DNA of 64,000 nt from Aestuariivivens marinum (GTDB lineage Bacteria; Bacteroidota; Bacteroidia; Flavobacteriales; Flavobacteriaceae), in the NCBI RefSeq assembly GCF_022662175.1, contig NZ_JAKMCR010000001.1:992001-1056000 (forward strand). The letters are read 5' to 3'. Below, one piece after another: positions 34,700 to 42,332 of the stretch (position 1 is its first letter; the number at the start of each line of letters is the position of its first letter). The translations under genes and the position numbers were made by a program. Under the pieces are notes generated by a model, which saw only the letters and a list, made by a program, of their open reading frames with translations, searched no databases and was not told the origin of the DNA.

Positions 34700-36004
34700 T
34701 TGGATCCCGACCCTTCGAGTTATATACTATTATCTTTAGCTGTTGATTTTTCAATAGTGGGCGGTTTTGTATTACTAGTATTGTTATTAATTTGTTCTGC
34801 ATTAATCTCTGGGGCTGAAGTGGCTTTGTTTTCCCTTAGCAGAACAGATATTGATGCTGAAATGGAGCAAAACCCTAAACGCATCCAAATTATTTTCAAT
34901 CTCTTAGAGCGTCCTAAAAAACTGTTGGCTACCATTTTAGTAGCAAACAATTTTATAAATATTGCCATTGTTATCCTGTTTGCCTATTTGGGCAATTCTA
35001 TTTTTAATAGCATTATATCACAGGTTTTTCGTTTTATATTGGAAGTGGTAATCGTTACCTTTTTAATTTTGCTCTTTGGTGAGATTTTACCAAAAATTTA
35101 TGCCAGTAGAAACAAACTTAAATTTGCATCCTTTATGGCTTACCCACTAAAAGTATTGGATGTTGTTCTGTCCCCAATTAGTTTGCCCATGCGAAGTGTA
35201 ACCCTTTCTATCCATAACAAATTTGGAAAAAAGAAATCCAATTTAAGTGTCGATCAACTATCACAGGCTTTGGAACTTACCAGTGAAGAGGATACTACTA
35301 AGGAAGAACAAAAAATTTTACAAGGTATTGTATCCTTCGGGAATACAGACACCAAACAAGTTATGCGTCCGCGCATTGATATATTTGCATTAAATATCGA
35401 GGCTAAGTACATCGATATTATGCCCGAAATCATTGAAAATGGTTATTCGCGTATTCCTGTTTATCAAGATAACATCGATACTATAAAAGGTATATTGTAT
35501 GTAAAGGATTTATTACCATATATTGATAGAAAACAATTTGATTGGACTAAGTTGATACGCGAACCTTTTTTTGTACCAGAGAATAAAAAGCTGGACGATC
35601 TTATGGCAGAGTTTCAAGAGAAAAAGGTACATCTGGCTGTGGTTGTTGACGAGTATGGTGGGACTTCTGGATTAATCTCTTTGGAAGATATAATTGAGGA
35701 AATTGTTGGTGATATTAGTGATGAGTTTGACGATGAGGATTTAACTTATTCTAAGCTTGATGATAATAATTATGTTTTTGAAGGCAAAACAGCTTTAAAG
35801 GATTTCTATAAGGTTATTAAGGTTGATGATGAATCGGTTTTTGAGGCTAATAAAGGCGAAGCTGAAACTATTGCTGGTTTTGTGTTGGAAATTTCAGGAA
35901 GTTTTCCAAAACTCAACAGTAAAATAAATTTTGAAAATTACGTTTTCACGATAGAAGCTTTAGACAAAAAGCGTATTAAACTTTTAAAGTTTACCATTTC
36001 TTAA
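34700..36004 (+). CDS. gldE: Gliding motility-associated protein GldE (CorC/HlyC-type)
   Basis: Membrane protein of 434 residues found next to gldD in gliding Bacteroidota. It needs a TTG start at 34700. Three to four membrane helices (about 15-150, beginning in SLAVDFSIVGGFVLLVLLLI) form a CNNM-type domain. CBS domains (about 210-330, with RIPVYQDNIDTIKGILYVKD and VVVDEYGGTSGLISLEDI) and a C-terminal CorC/HlyC domain follow. It supports GldD function or cation balance; the mechanism is unsettled. It lies 32 bases before gldD, in operon. Confidence 0.92.
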   Translation: MDPDPSSYILLSLAVDFSIVGGFVLLVLLLICSALISGAEVALFSLSRTDIDAEMEQNPKRIQIIFNLLERPKKLLATILVANNFINIAIVILFAYLGNSIFNSIISQVFRFILEVVIVTFLILLFGEILPKIYASRNKLKFASFMAYPLKVLDVVLSPISLPMRSVTLSIHNKFGKKKSNLSVDQLSQALELTSEEDTTKEEQKILQGIVSFGNTDTKQVMRPRIDIFALNIEAKYIDIMPEIIENGYSRIPVYQDNIDTIKGILYVKDLLPYIDRKQFDWTKLIREPFFVPENKKLDDLMAEFQEKKVHLAVVVDEYGGTSGLISLEDIIEEIVGDISDEFDDEDLTYSKLDDNNYVFEGKTALKDFYKVIKVDDESVFEANKGEAETIAGFVLEISGSFPKLNSKINFENYVFTIEALDKKRIKLLKFTIS

Positions 36005-36036
36005 ACAAAAGAACTGAAAACAGAAACAAAATTTCT

Positions 36037-36642
36037 ATGCTTGTTAAAATAAAGTTCAATATTTTTTTAAGATGTTTTTTGATAGTGACTGGTTTGGGTA
36101 TTTTATCTTGTAGTGAAAATGTAGTGCCAAAACCGAGAGCCTATTTGCGATTAGATTATCCTAAAGCAAAATATAATAAAGTGCAAATAGCTTTGCCTTT
36201 CTCTTTTGAAAAAAACAATTTGGCTACAAATTTAATAATAAGGCCAGTTGAAGGCACTACAAGTAGTTATGGTGTGAATTTGGAATACCCAACCATGAAA
36301 GGTACTATTTATTTAACCTATAAAGCTGTTGAAGGTAGTGAAAAGAATTTAGTGGATTTTTTGCGAGATGCCCAAAATTTCACTCAAAAGCATACTGTTA
36401 AAGCAGATGGCATTTTAGAAGAACGTTATGAAGACAGTGATAAAAAGGTGTATGGGATGTTCTATAAAGTTGGAGGGAATGCAGCATCTCAATCACAATT
36501 TTACGTAACCGACAGTATCAATCATTTCTTAACAGGGTCACTTTACTTTAGCGTAAAACCCAATTATGATTCCATTTTACCCGCAGCCTATTATTTGCAA
36601 AAAGATATTAAGCATATTATAGAAACCGTTAAGTGGGAATAA
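36037..36642 (+). CDS. gldD: Gliding motility lipoprotein GldD
   Basis: A lipoprotein of 201 residues required for gliding and T9SS function in Flavobacterium. The lipobox is ILSC near residue 29. The conserved mature start PKPRAYLRLDYPKAKYNKV and the middle GMFYKVGGNAASQSQFYVTDS then HFLTGSLYFSVKPNYDS identify the family. It is preceded by gldE. The rest of the gliding machinery is outside the window. Confidence 0.94.
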   Translation: MLVKIKFNIFLRCFLIVTGLGILSCSENVVPKPRAYLRLDYPKAKYNKVQIALPFSFEKNNLATNLIIRPVEGTTSSYGVNLEYPTMKGTIYLTYKAVEGSEKNLVDFLRDAQNFTQKHTVKADGILEERYEDSDKKVYGMFYKVGGNAASQSQFYVTDSINHFLTGSLYFSVKPNYDSILPAAYYLQKDIKHIIETVKWE

Positions 36643-36724
36643 AAACTTTTAAAGTTTAATATAATAGGTTTGAACTAAGTTTCAAATTAACTAAAAAGCC
36701 TAAACTTAAATTTATTACAGAAAG

Positions 36725-37105
36725 TTATTTTGTTGAAAAAGTATCAACAGTTTTCATGTCGGTTACTTTATAAGTATCGGTAATGCTAGTTACTGTTTTT
36801 TCCAATAATGTATGATTTACTTTGGCTTTATTGTATTCAACCATAGCTAGCTTTCTGTCAAAATCTACCTTAGCGTATTTTACCCCCTCCATTTTAGTTA
36901 TCCTTTTTTCAATGCTAGCGGCACACCCTATAGCACAAGTCATACCTTCAACAGTAAATTCTGCCTTAGCAAATGTAACATTGGGGTCTACTTCTTTAGT
37001 TATTTCTACTTTAACTGTTTTTATTTCGGGCTTGATTTCATTTTTACAACCCGTAAGAAGCATTGCTATTATGAATAAACTTAAAATATATTTTATTGTT
37101 TCCAT
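36725..37105 (-). CDS. HMA-domain lipoprotein with C-X3-C metal motif
   Basis: From the ATG at 37105 this is a 126-residue lipoprotein (lipobox LLTGC, C20); the upstream ATG at 37135 would spoil the signal peptide. Residues about 46-120 form a heavy-metal-associated ferredoxin-like fold (AKAEFTVEGMTCAIGCAASI, then MEGVKYAKVDFDRKLAMVEY). The metal motif is C57-A-I-G-C61, one residue longer than the usual C-X2-C of copper chaperones. A periplasmic copper or other metal chaperone role is likely. No transporter gene is adjacent. Confidence 0.87.
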   Translation of the reverse strand: METIKYILSLFIIAMLLTGCKNEIKPEIKTVKVEITKEVDPNVTFAKAEFTVEGMTCAIGCAASIEKRITKMEGVKYAKVDFDRKLAMVEYNKAKVNHTLLEKTVTSITDTYKVTDMKTVDTFSTK

Positions 37106-37359
37106 AAAAATTTTGTTTTTACTTTTAGTAAACAAATTTAATCAATATTGAAGTTTATTGAGTAATAATAAACCCAATTTTCTAATTCTATAAATTAGAT
37201 TTAATGATATTTTTTATAGAATGATTAATTTGAATAAGTTTTCCAAGATTTGATTGTAAAATATCTATTAAGAAAATCTTGTTTTATTTTAACACTTTAT
37301 TGTGAGGGGTTATTGCATTTTTAGCGTCTATTAATATTGTAAAAATAAAATCATAATAT

Positions 37360-39090
37360 ATGAGTGTCACTTTAAAAAAAAGACATTTGATACTATTAAT
37401 ATCTTGTCTGTCTATCTGCTTTTTTTTCACAACAAAGTCAAATACTTTAGAGAAGTATGTTTCAGATAATACCCAAATAAGGTATTGTACTGTTAATGCT
37501 AATGATAGAGTTTTAAATGATAAAAAAAGAGTTGCGGAAATACAGCAAAGAATTTTTGAAATACATGATAAGTTATCACAAAGTATGGTAAAGGTTGAAA
37601 CCGGAAACTCTTTTGCTAGTGGTGTTATGATTTCTGAAGATGGGTATATACTTACTGCTGCACATGTTATAGATGCAGTTGAAAAAAACTTCAAGGTTAG
37701 ATTACATGATGGTTCACAGTATTTAGCAGTTTGTTTAGGAAAAGATTACACAGCGGATTATGGATTAATGAAAATAGAACCTCTAAAAAAACTTGTGTTT
37801 TCTCAATTAGGTGATGCTTCAAATTTAGCCAAAGATGAAGCTTGTTTAATGATTGGTTATCCGGGATCCTCAGAAAAAGATCCACAGGCTATTACTAGGA
37901 TAGGTTTTTATAAAGGTATAACAGCTAATGATTATTTAAAAACATCATGTATTATGAAGCCTGGAGATTCAGGAGGACCTTTATTTAATTTAAATGGTGA
38001 AGTTGTTGGTGTTTGCAGTTATATTAATAAAGAAATTGATGGAAATTTTTATTCTTCTGTAGAAAATGTAAAGAAAAATTGGAAAAGACTGATTTCAGGA
38101 GAGACAATAAATCATAAAAAAGTGAATTATGATGATAGTATTACTCAAGCTCCAAATACCGTTAATCCATTTGTATTGAAGGGAGGGAAAAAAACTTTAG
38201 TAAAAGTGTTGAGTGAGAAAAACAAAACAATTTATAAAGCTGTTGTTGAAATAAGAAGTATTCATGATTCTATAGAGAAAATTACGCTAGGATCTATTTT
38301 TAGCAAAGATGGATATATTGTTGCAAAATCTTCTGAAATTGGAGAAGCTCAAATATATTGTACATTATATAATGGTAGTATGTGTCAGGCCAGTCTTATT
38401 GGAAGAGATAAGGATAATGATTTAGCAGTATTAAAAATAAAAACAAAAGAGAAAGTAAATAGTATTGATATCACAACTAAGCAATCAGTTTATGTTGGAG
38501 AGATATTAGGTACTGTCCTAAATAACGAGCGTGTTGGATGGTCTGGAATTGTAGGCTTAGAAGCAGATATTATATCTACTAGAAATATAGGGTATTTAGG
38601 TGTCGATTTTAAACAAAGTGGTGAAGCAACTATAAAAAGTGTCTCTGACGGGCAAGCAGCAAATAAAGCTGGGTTGTTATCAGATGATAAAATTATAGAA
38701 TTTAATTTAGTTTCTATAGGTGATTTTGAAGATTTGATAAAAGCACTTTCAGACACAAAACCAGGGCAAAAAGTAGTAATTACAATCTTAAGAGATGATG
38801 CTGTAATGAATATTGATGTTGTGCTAGGAGAGCGAGATTTTAGTGAGCATAAGCATCACATAGCAGATAATGTGATAACCAATAGAGTTAAAGACGGATT
38901 TCCTTATGCTTATACTCATGATATGCCATTAAATATAGATCAATGTGGTACGCCATTAATTAATTTAGATGGTAAAGTTGTAGGGCTTAATATATCTAGA
39001 AGAAATAGAGTGAGCTCATTAGCTATTCCTTTAGAACATTTAGAAAAAGTTTTAAGTCAAATATTAAGAACAGCAGAAAACGATATTTAA
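37360..39090 (+). CDS. Trypsin-like protease fused to a pseudoprotease split by a PDZ domain
   Basis: A 576-residue exported protein with an N-terminal hydrophobic anchor (8-25). Domain 1 (about 70-245) is a DegP-like serine protease with intact triad H102 (TAAHVID), D133 and S204 (GDSGGPLF). Domain 2 (about 285-405) resembles it: GSIFSKDGYIVAKSS replaces the His by S325, and Asp (D354) is kept. A PDZ domain (about 410-492) interrupts it. Then QCGTPLINLDGKVVGLN aligns with the Ser loop but has C529. It stands alone. Substrate is unknown; periplasmic quality control is likely. Confidence 0.87.
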   Translation: MSVTLKKRHLILLISCLSICFFFTTKSNTLEKYVSDNTQIRYCTVNANDRVLNDKKRVAEIQQRIFEIHDKLSQSMVKVETGNSFASGVMISEDGYILTAAHVIDAVEKNFKVRLHDGSQYLAVCLGKDYTADYGLMKIEPLKKLVFSQLGDASNLAKDEACLMIGYPGSSEKDPQAITRIGFYKGITANDYLKTSCIMKPGDSGGPLFNLNGEVVGVCSYINKEIDGNFYSSVENVKKNWKRLISGETINHKKVNYDDSITQAPNTVNPFVLKGGKKTLVKVLSEKNKTIYKAVVEIRSIHDSIEKITLGSIFSKDGYIVAKSSEIGEAQIYCTLYNGSMCQASLIGRDKDNDLAVLKIKTKEKVNSIDITTKQSVYVGEILGTVLNNERVGWSGIVGLEADIISTRNIGYLGVDFKQSGEATIKSVSDGQAANKAGLLSDDKIIEFNLVSIGDFEDLIKALSDTKPGQKVVITILRDDAVMNIDVVLGERDFSEHKHHIADNVITNRVKDGFPYAYTHDMPLNIDQCGTPLINLDGKVVGLNISRRNRVSSLAIPLEHLEKVLSQILRTAENDI

Positions 39091-39423
39091 CAAAGTAGTT
39101 ATACTTTTAATTTTCGGTTTATTCTTTAATGCTGATATTCTTCCTAAGTTATTATTTATATAATTAGTGAATAGAATTTAGAGGTGTCCTACAAAAGGTG
39201 TAGTCTACATAGCTTTATTTTAAATTTTTTAATTCGAAATTATTTTAAATCAATTTTTTTCGCGAAATTTAAAAAACCTTTTTAGTAATGTTTCTAGCTA
39301 CAACAAGAAAATATCTATTTTAAAGTCACTTATAATAGTGCAGGGTAGAGATTTAAAAAAACATAAATTTTCACTTAAACCCTCATTTTTTAGCAGGCTT
39401 TTATAATTAAAAGATTTGATTAA
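39091..39423. other. 333-base intergenic stretch without a gene
   Basis: Very AT-rich, with poly-T and poly-A tracts and no convincing reading frame on either strand. A short imperfect palindrome around TTCGAAAT / TTTCGCGAA (about 39233-39270) is the only structure I see; no promoter matching TAnnTTTG is obvious for the DUF4199 gene that follows. Confidence 0.5.
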
Positions 39424-39861
39424 ATGAAAACAATATCTCTTCCTATTCGGTTTGGTCTCGTTACAAGCACTGTTTTAATAGCTTATTTTTTATTGCTGTC
39501 GCTATTTCATAAACACATTAATCCAGTCTTTAGTTTTTTTAATGCAGTTATTACTGCTTTTGGTATTTATGAAGCTATAAGAGTTTATAAATTACAGTAT
39601 TTAGAGATGTTTTCATATGGTGAGGGTTTTAAAACAGGCTTAATAACAGGGTCAATTGCCACCATTTTATTCACCGCTTTTTTTCTATTATATGCTACTG
39701 AGCTTAATGCCGATTTTATTTCACAATTGTTAGCCACTATAAAAGGCGGTTTCGACACTAATGTGGGCATGATAACTGCTGTGGTTGCTATTATGGGTTT
39801 TGCCACTACGGTTATTTGTACCCTTACTGTTATGCAGCTCTTTAAAAAAGAATCAAAATAA
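39424..39861 (+). CDS. DUF4199-like four-helix membrane protein
   Basis: A 145-residue integral membrane protein with about four hydrophobic helices (8-27, 32-48, 70-90, 112-138). The motif FSYGEGFKTGLITGSIAT between helices 2 and 3 matches the DUF4199 pattern common in Bacteroidota. No catalytic residues are evident and function is unknown. It precedes the ribosomal protein operon but has its own unit, because a strong promoter for rplU lies between. Confidence 0.8.
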   Translation: MKTISLPIRFGLVTSTVLIAYFLLLSLFHKHINPVFSFFNAVITAFGIYEAIRVYKLQYLEMFSYGEGFKTGLITGSIATILFTAFFLLYATELNADFISQLLATIKGGFDTNVGMITAVVAIMGFATTVICTLTVMQLFKKESK

Positions 39862-39881
39862 TCTTCAAAATAAATAAAACG

Positions 39882-39912
39882 TTTGTAGTTTAATTAATTA
39901 GCAGTATATTTG
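39882..39912 (+). promoter_or_regulatory. Promoter of rplU-rpmA
   Basis: TTTG at 39882-39885, 19 bases, then TATATTTG at 39905-39912: a textbook match to the Bacteroidota housekeeping promoter. Transcription should start near 39919, giving a leader of about 58 bases that carries a hairpin. Confidence 0.8.
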
Positions 39913-39916
39913 CACC

Positions 39917-39947
39917 CGCCTTACGAGAGGTAGGCTCATTTTTTTGA
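39917..39947 (+). promoter_or_regulatory. Leader hairpin plus T-run upstream of rplU
   Basis: GCCTTAC, GAGA, GGTAGGC form an imperfect stem at the very 5' end of the rplU leader, followed by CTCATTTTTTT. It looks like a small attenuator or ribosomal-protein binding site. No alignment was made to any known leader family. Confidence 0.4.
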
Positions 39948-39976
39948 TAAAAATTAATTAATAAAAACGTTACGCT

Positions 39977-40486
39977 ATGTACGCAATTGTAGAGATAGCA
40001 GGGCAACAATTTAAAGTTGAAAAAGACCAAAAAGTTTTTGTTAATCGTTTACAAACAGAAGAAGGTAAGAAAGTAGCTTTCGATAATGTTCTTTTAGTAG
40101 GCGATGGTGACAATGTAACTGTAGGCGCCCCAGCTATAGACGGAGCACAAGTAAGTGCAAAAGTCTTAAAGCACCTAAAAGGTGATAAGGTTATAGTTTT
40201 CAAAAAGAAAAGACGTAAAGGTTACCGTGTAAAAAATGGTCATCGTCAAGCTTTAACCGAAATAGTAATTGAAGGTATTGCTGCTTCAGGAGCTAAGAAA
40301 GCTGCTCCAGCTAAAGCAACTTCAACCAAAGCAGAACCAAAAGCAGAAGCTGCTGCTCCAAAGGCAGAAGCTACTCAAGATTTAAGCAAGTTAACTGTTG
40401 CTGAATTAAAGGAGATGGCAAAAGCAAAAGGTATTGAAGGTATTTCTTCTATGAAGAAAGCTGATTTAATCGCTGCTTTAAGTTAA
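39977..40486 (+). CDS. rplU: 50S ribosomal protein L21 with C-terminal extension
   Basis: bL21 of the large ribosomal subunit. Residues 1-103 are the normal protein ([18 protein letters not shown], then [15 protein letters not shown]). An Ala/Lys/Pro-rich linker (about 104-135) and a 34-residue tail follow, with [18 protein letters not shown] then [11 protein letters not shown]. The tail resembles a SAP or Rho-N helix-extended-loop motif, which binds nucleic acid. Total length is 169 against about 103 for standard L21. It is followed by rpmA 25 bases later. Confidence 0.96.
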   Translation: MYAIVEIAGQQFKVEKDQKVFVNRLQTEEGKKVAFDNVLLVGDGDNVTVGAPAIDGAQVSAKVLKHLKGDKVIVFKKKRRKGYRVKNGHRQALTEIVIEGIAASGAKKAAPAKATSTKAEPKAEAAAPKAEATQDLSKLTVAELKEMAKAKGIEGISSMKKADLIAALS

Positions 40487-40511
40487 TATTAAAATATAAA
40501 ATCGAAATACA

Positions 40512-40772
40512 ATGGCACATAAAAAAGGAGTCGGAAGTTCGAAAAACGGTAGAGAATCAGAATCGAAACGCTTAGGGGTTAAGATTTTTGGTGGTCAAGC
40601 TGCCATAGCAGGAAACATTATCGTAAGACAAAGAGGAAATACACATCACCCAGGTGAAAATGTATATGCTGGTAAAGACCATACATTACACGCCCAAGTA
40701 GATGGTATTGTAAAGTTTACTAAGAAAAAAGATAATAAATCTTATGTTTCTATCGAGCCTTTTCAGGCTTAA
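40512..40772 (+). CDS. rpmA: 50S ribosomal protein L27
   Basis: bL27, at the peptidyl-transferase centre of the large subunit. The 86 residues [48 protein letters not shown] and [12 protein letters not shown] are canonical. There is no Firmicute-type N-terminal cleavage extension. It ends the rplU-rpmA operon, with a terminator 24 bases downstream. Confidence 0.97.
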   Translation: MAHKKGVGSSKNGRESESKRLGVKIFGGQAAIAGNIIVRQRGNTHHPGENVYAGKDHTLHAQVDGIVKFTKKKDNKSYVSIEPFQA

Positions 40773-40796
40773 GAAATAGGTTTCTTATAGTTATAC

Positions 40797-40828
40797 AAAG
40801 CCCTTTCTGAATAGAAGGGGCTTTTTTT
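40797..40828 (+). terminator. Terminator of rplU-rpmA
   Basis: AAAGCCCTTTCT, loop GAAT, AGAAGGGGCTTT (one G-T pair), then a T run. It reads only 30 bases before the conserved N-terminus of the next gene. Confidence 0.9.
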
Positions 40829-40892
40829 ATTTTATATTTATTGTAAAAATAATAATCAGGAAGGTTATTCAGGAACACCATTTGCAAAGAAA

Positions 40893-41270
40893 TTGGGTAT
40901 AAAAAGTAGATTCAAAATAGTATTGGTAAATCAACCAAAACAGTATAAATCACTTTTTGCAGATTTTCATGAAGATGTTTTGGAAGTATCAGAACCTAAA
41001 TCCGAATCTGTAGATTTTATCCATATATTTTGTACGGCACTGAAAGACCTGAAAATCCAAATAGTAAAACAAAAACCTTATTTGAAAAAGGATGGTTTAA
41101 TTTGGGTAAGATGGTCAAAAGAGACTTCAAAAATGGCAACAGATTTAAACCGTGACCTTATAAGGGATTATATACTTTCTGAAATAAAGTTAGTTGATGT
41201 AAAAGTAGCGGCCATAAATGCCGATTGGAGCGGATTGAAATTTGTTTGCCGAAAAGAAGATAGGAACTGA
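40893..41270 (+). CDS. DUF3052-like protein with unclear start
   Basis: From the TTG at 40893 this gives 125 residues (GIKSRFKIVLVNQP, SVDFIHIFCTALKDLK, KKDGLIWVRWSKETSK, DVKVAAINADWSGLKFV). This matches the small DUF3052 family, function unknown. The usual family start (x-GYSGTPFAKKLGIK) is present in frame upstream from about 40863, but no ATG, GTG or TTG opens it. ATT at 40836 is the nearest candidate. Either a rare start is used or the gene has lost its initiation codon. The rpmA terminator lies just upstream. Confidence 0.75.
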   Translation: MGIKSRFKIVLVNQPKQYKSLFADFHEDVLEVSEPKSESVDFIHIFCTALKDLKIQIVKQKPYLKKDGLIWVRWSKETSKMATDLNRDLIRDYILSEIKLVDVKVAAINADWSGLKFVCRKEDRN

Positions 41271-41282
41271 ATTTTCTGCTAG

Positions 41283-41741
41283 TTAATTTTCAAGTATATC
41301 CCTAACTATTTTTAAATGGTGTTTGGTGTGCATTTCCAAAAACCGTAGAGTCTGTTTTTTTGTTAATACTCCAAAAATGAAATGTTTGAAATAAGCATGA
41401 TTGGGCAGTGTTTTTAAAACGTCAGTGTGGTTTTTAGCGATTTCTAATTGAGCTTTTAAGTTTTCTTTTGTAATCACCTCTGGAGGCAACACTAATTTAG
41501 GGGCTTTGGCTTTACCTCTTGGTATATAACCTAACGGAAATAATAAGATACGCCAATAATTGAATTGTTTTTTATAGTCTTTAGGGTTCGAATTTTTTAG
41601 AGTCAAACTCACCGTATTGAAAACTTTTAAAGTGTGGTCGAGTTGCCAACCAACGGTAGCTTTAGAAACTAATAAATTCTCTTGGTCTTTATAAGGAATA
41701 TAACTTTCAACTTGGGCCAATAAGCGATTTAATATTTTCAT
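41283..41741 (-). CDS. DUF1569 (DinB-like) protein
   Basis: A helical protein of 152 residues from the ATG at 41741 (MKILNRLLAQVESYIPYKDQ); an upstream ATG at 41756 adds five residues. The pattern WQLDHTLKVF near residue 33, PKLVLPPEVITKENLKAQL in the middle and MHTKHHLKIVRDIL at the end fits DUF1569 of the DinB superfamily, with His residues for a metal site. Substrate is unknown; DinB relatives include thiol-dependent transferases. It lies 46 bases downstream of the Vsr gene on the same strand. Confidence 0.82.
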   Translation of the reverse strand: MKILNRLLAQVESYIPYKDQENLLVSKATVGWQLDHTLKVFNTVSLTLKNSNPKDYKKQFNYWRILLFPLGYIPRGKAKAPKLVLPPEVITKENLKAQLEIAKNHTDVLKTLPNHAYFKHFIFGVLTKKQTLRFLEMHTKHHLKIVRDILEN

Positions 41742-41787
41742 CCGTACTTGATACACTTAATTAAGTTTTTTATAGGTTTCTTACTGT

Positions 41788-42258
41788 TTAATTGGTTTCC
41801 CCCATACGGATAAAGACTAAGACATCATTAATACAACGATCTAAGTCTTCAATAATATCCTTGCTCCAAAATCGAAAAACGATAAAACCTAAATCCGTTA
41901 GTTGTTGGTTTACTTCTTTGTCGCGTTGCATATTGCGCTCTATTTTTGGAATCCAAAACCGTCGGTTGCTTTTAATGGTATTTTTACGCTCGTTCCAATT
42001 GTAGCCATGCCAAAACTCGCCATCTATAAAAACAGCCAAGCCATATTTTTTAATGGAAATATCGGGTTTTCCAGGAAGTGATTTGTTGTCTATACGGTAA
42101 CGGACATTATGATTCCAAAGCGCCTTCCGAAAGAGCAATTCGGGTTTGGTGTTTTTACCCCGTATGTTGCTCATTATTTTCGAGCGTTTTTTGGTGGTGT
42201 AAAAACCAGAAGCCTCATTAAAGCGTGGGACTTTTATTATGGGTTCTTCATAAACCAT
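41788..42258 (-). CDS. vsr: Very-short-patch-repair (Vsr) family endonuclease
   Basis: A 156-residue nuclease of the Vsr type, which nicks DNA beside T:G mismatches from deaminated 5-methylcytosine. Motifs: RSKIMSNIRGKNTKPELLFR near residue 25, PGKPDISI with catalytic Asp66, and LAVFIDGEFWHGYNW near residue 74. KSNRRFWIPKIERNMQRD follows. The zinc-binding cysteines of E. coli Vsr are not seen (GEFWHG instead of GCFWH). No cytosine methyltransferase is in the window. General nuclease roles are possible. Confidence 0.88.
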   Translation of the reverse strand: MVYEEPIIKVPRFNEASGFYTTKKRSKIMSNIRGKNTKPELLFRKALWNHNVRYRIDNKSLPGKPDISIKKYGLAVFIDGEFWHGYNWNERKNTIKSNRRFWIPKIERNMQRDKEVNQQLTDLGFIVFRFWSKDIIEDLDRCINDVLVFIRMGETN

Positions 42259-42277
42259 AGTGATTTAAAAATACAAA

Positions 42278-42303
42278 AAACCCTCGCATGATTGCAAGGG
42301 TTT
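42278..42303. terminator. Terminator between ahcY and vsr
   Basis: AAACCCTCGCA, loop TGAT, TGCAAGGGTTT with one central mismatch. On the minus strand it is followed by a T run, so it terminates ahcY. Confidence 0.8.
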
Positions 42304-42332
42304 CTCAATATTTAAGAGTTTAATAATCTAAA

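Noticed and set aside
37284-37694. 136-codon frame antisense to the protease gene
   Set aside because: Overlaps a clear serine-protease coding sequence; no motif of its own.
39091-39423. Insertion-sequence remnant in the long gene-free gap
   Set aside because: No transposase fragment or terminal inverted repeats could be identified on either strand.
41788-42258. Idea of a restriction-modification or defence island around the Vsr gene
   Set aside because: Neighbours are housekeeping or DUF1569; no methyltransferase, restriction subunit or other defence gene is seen.
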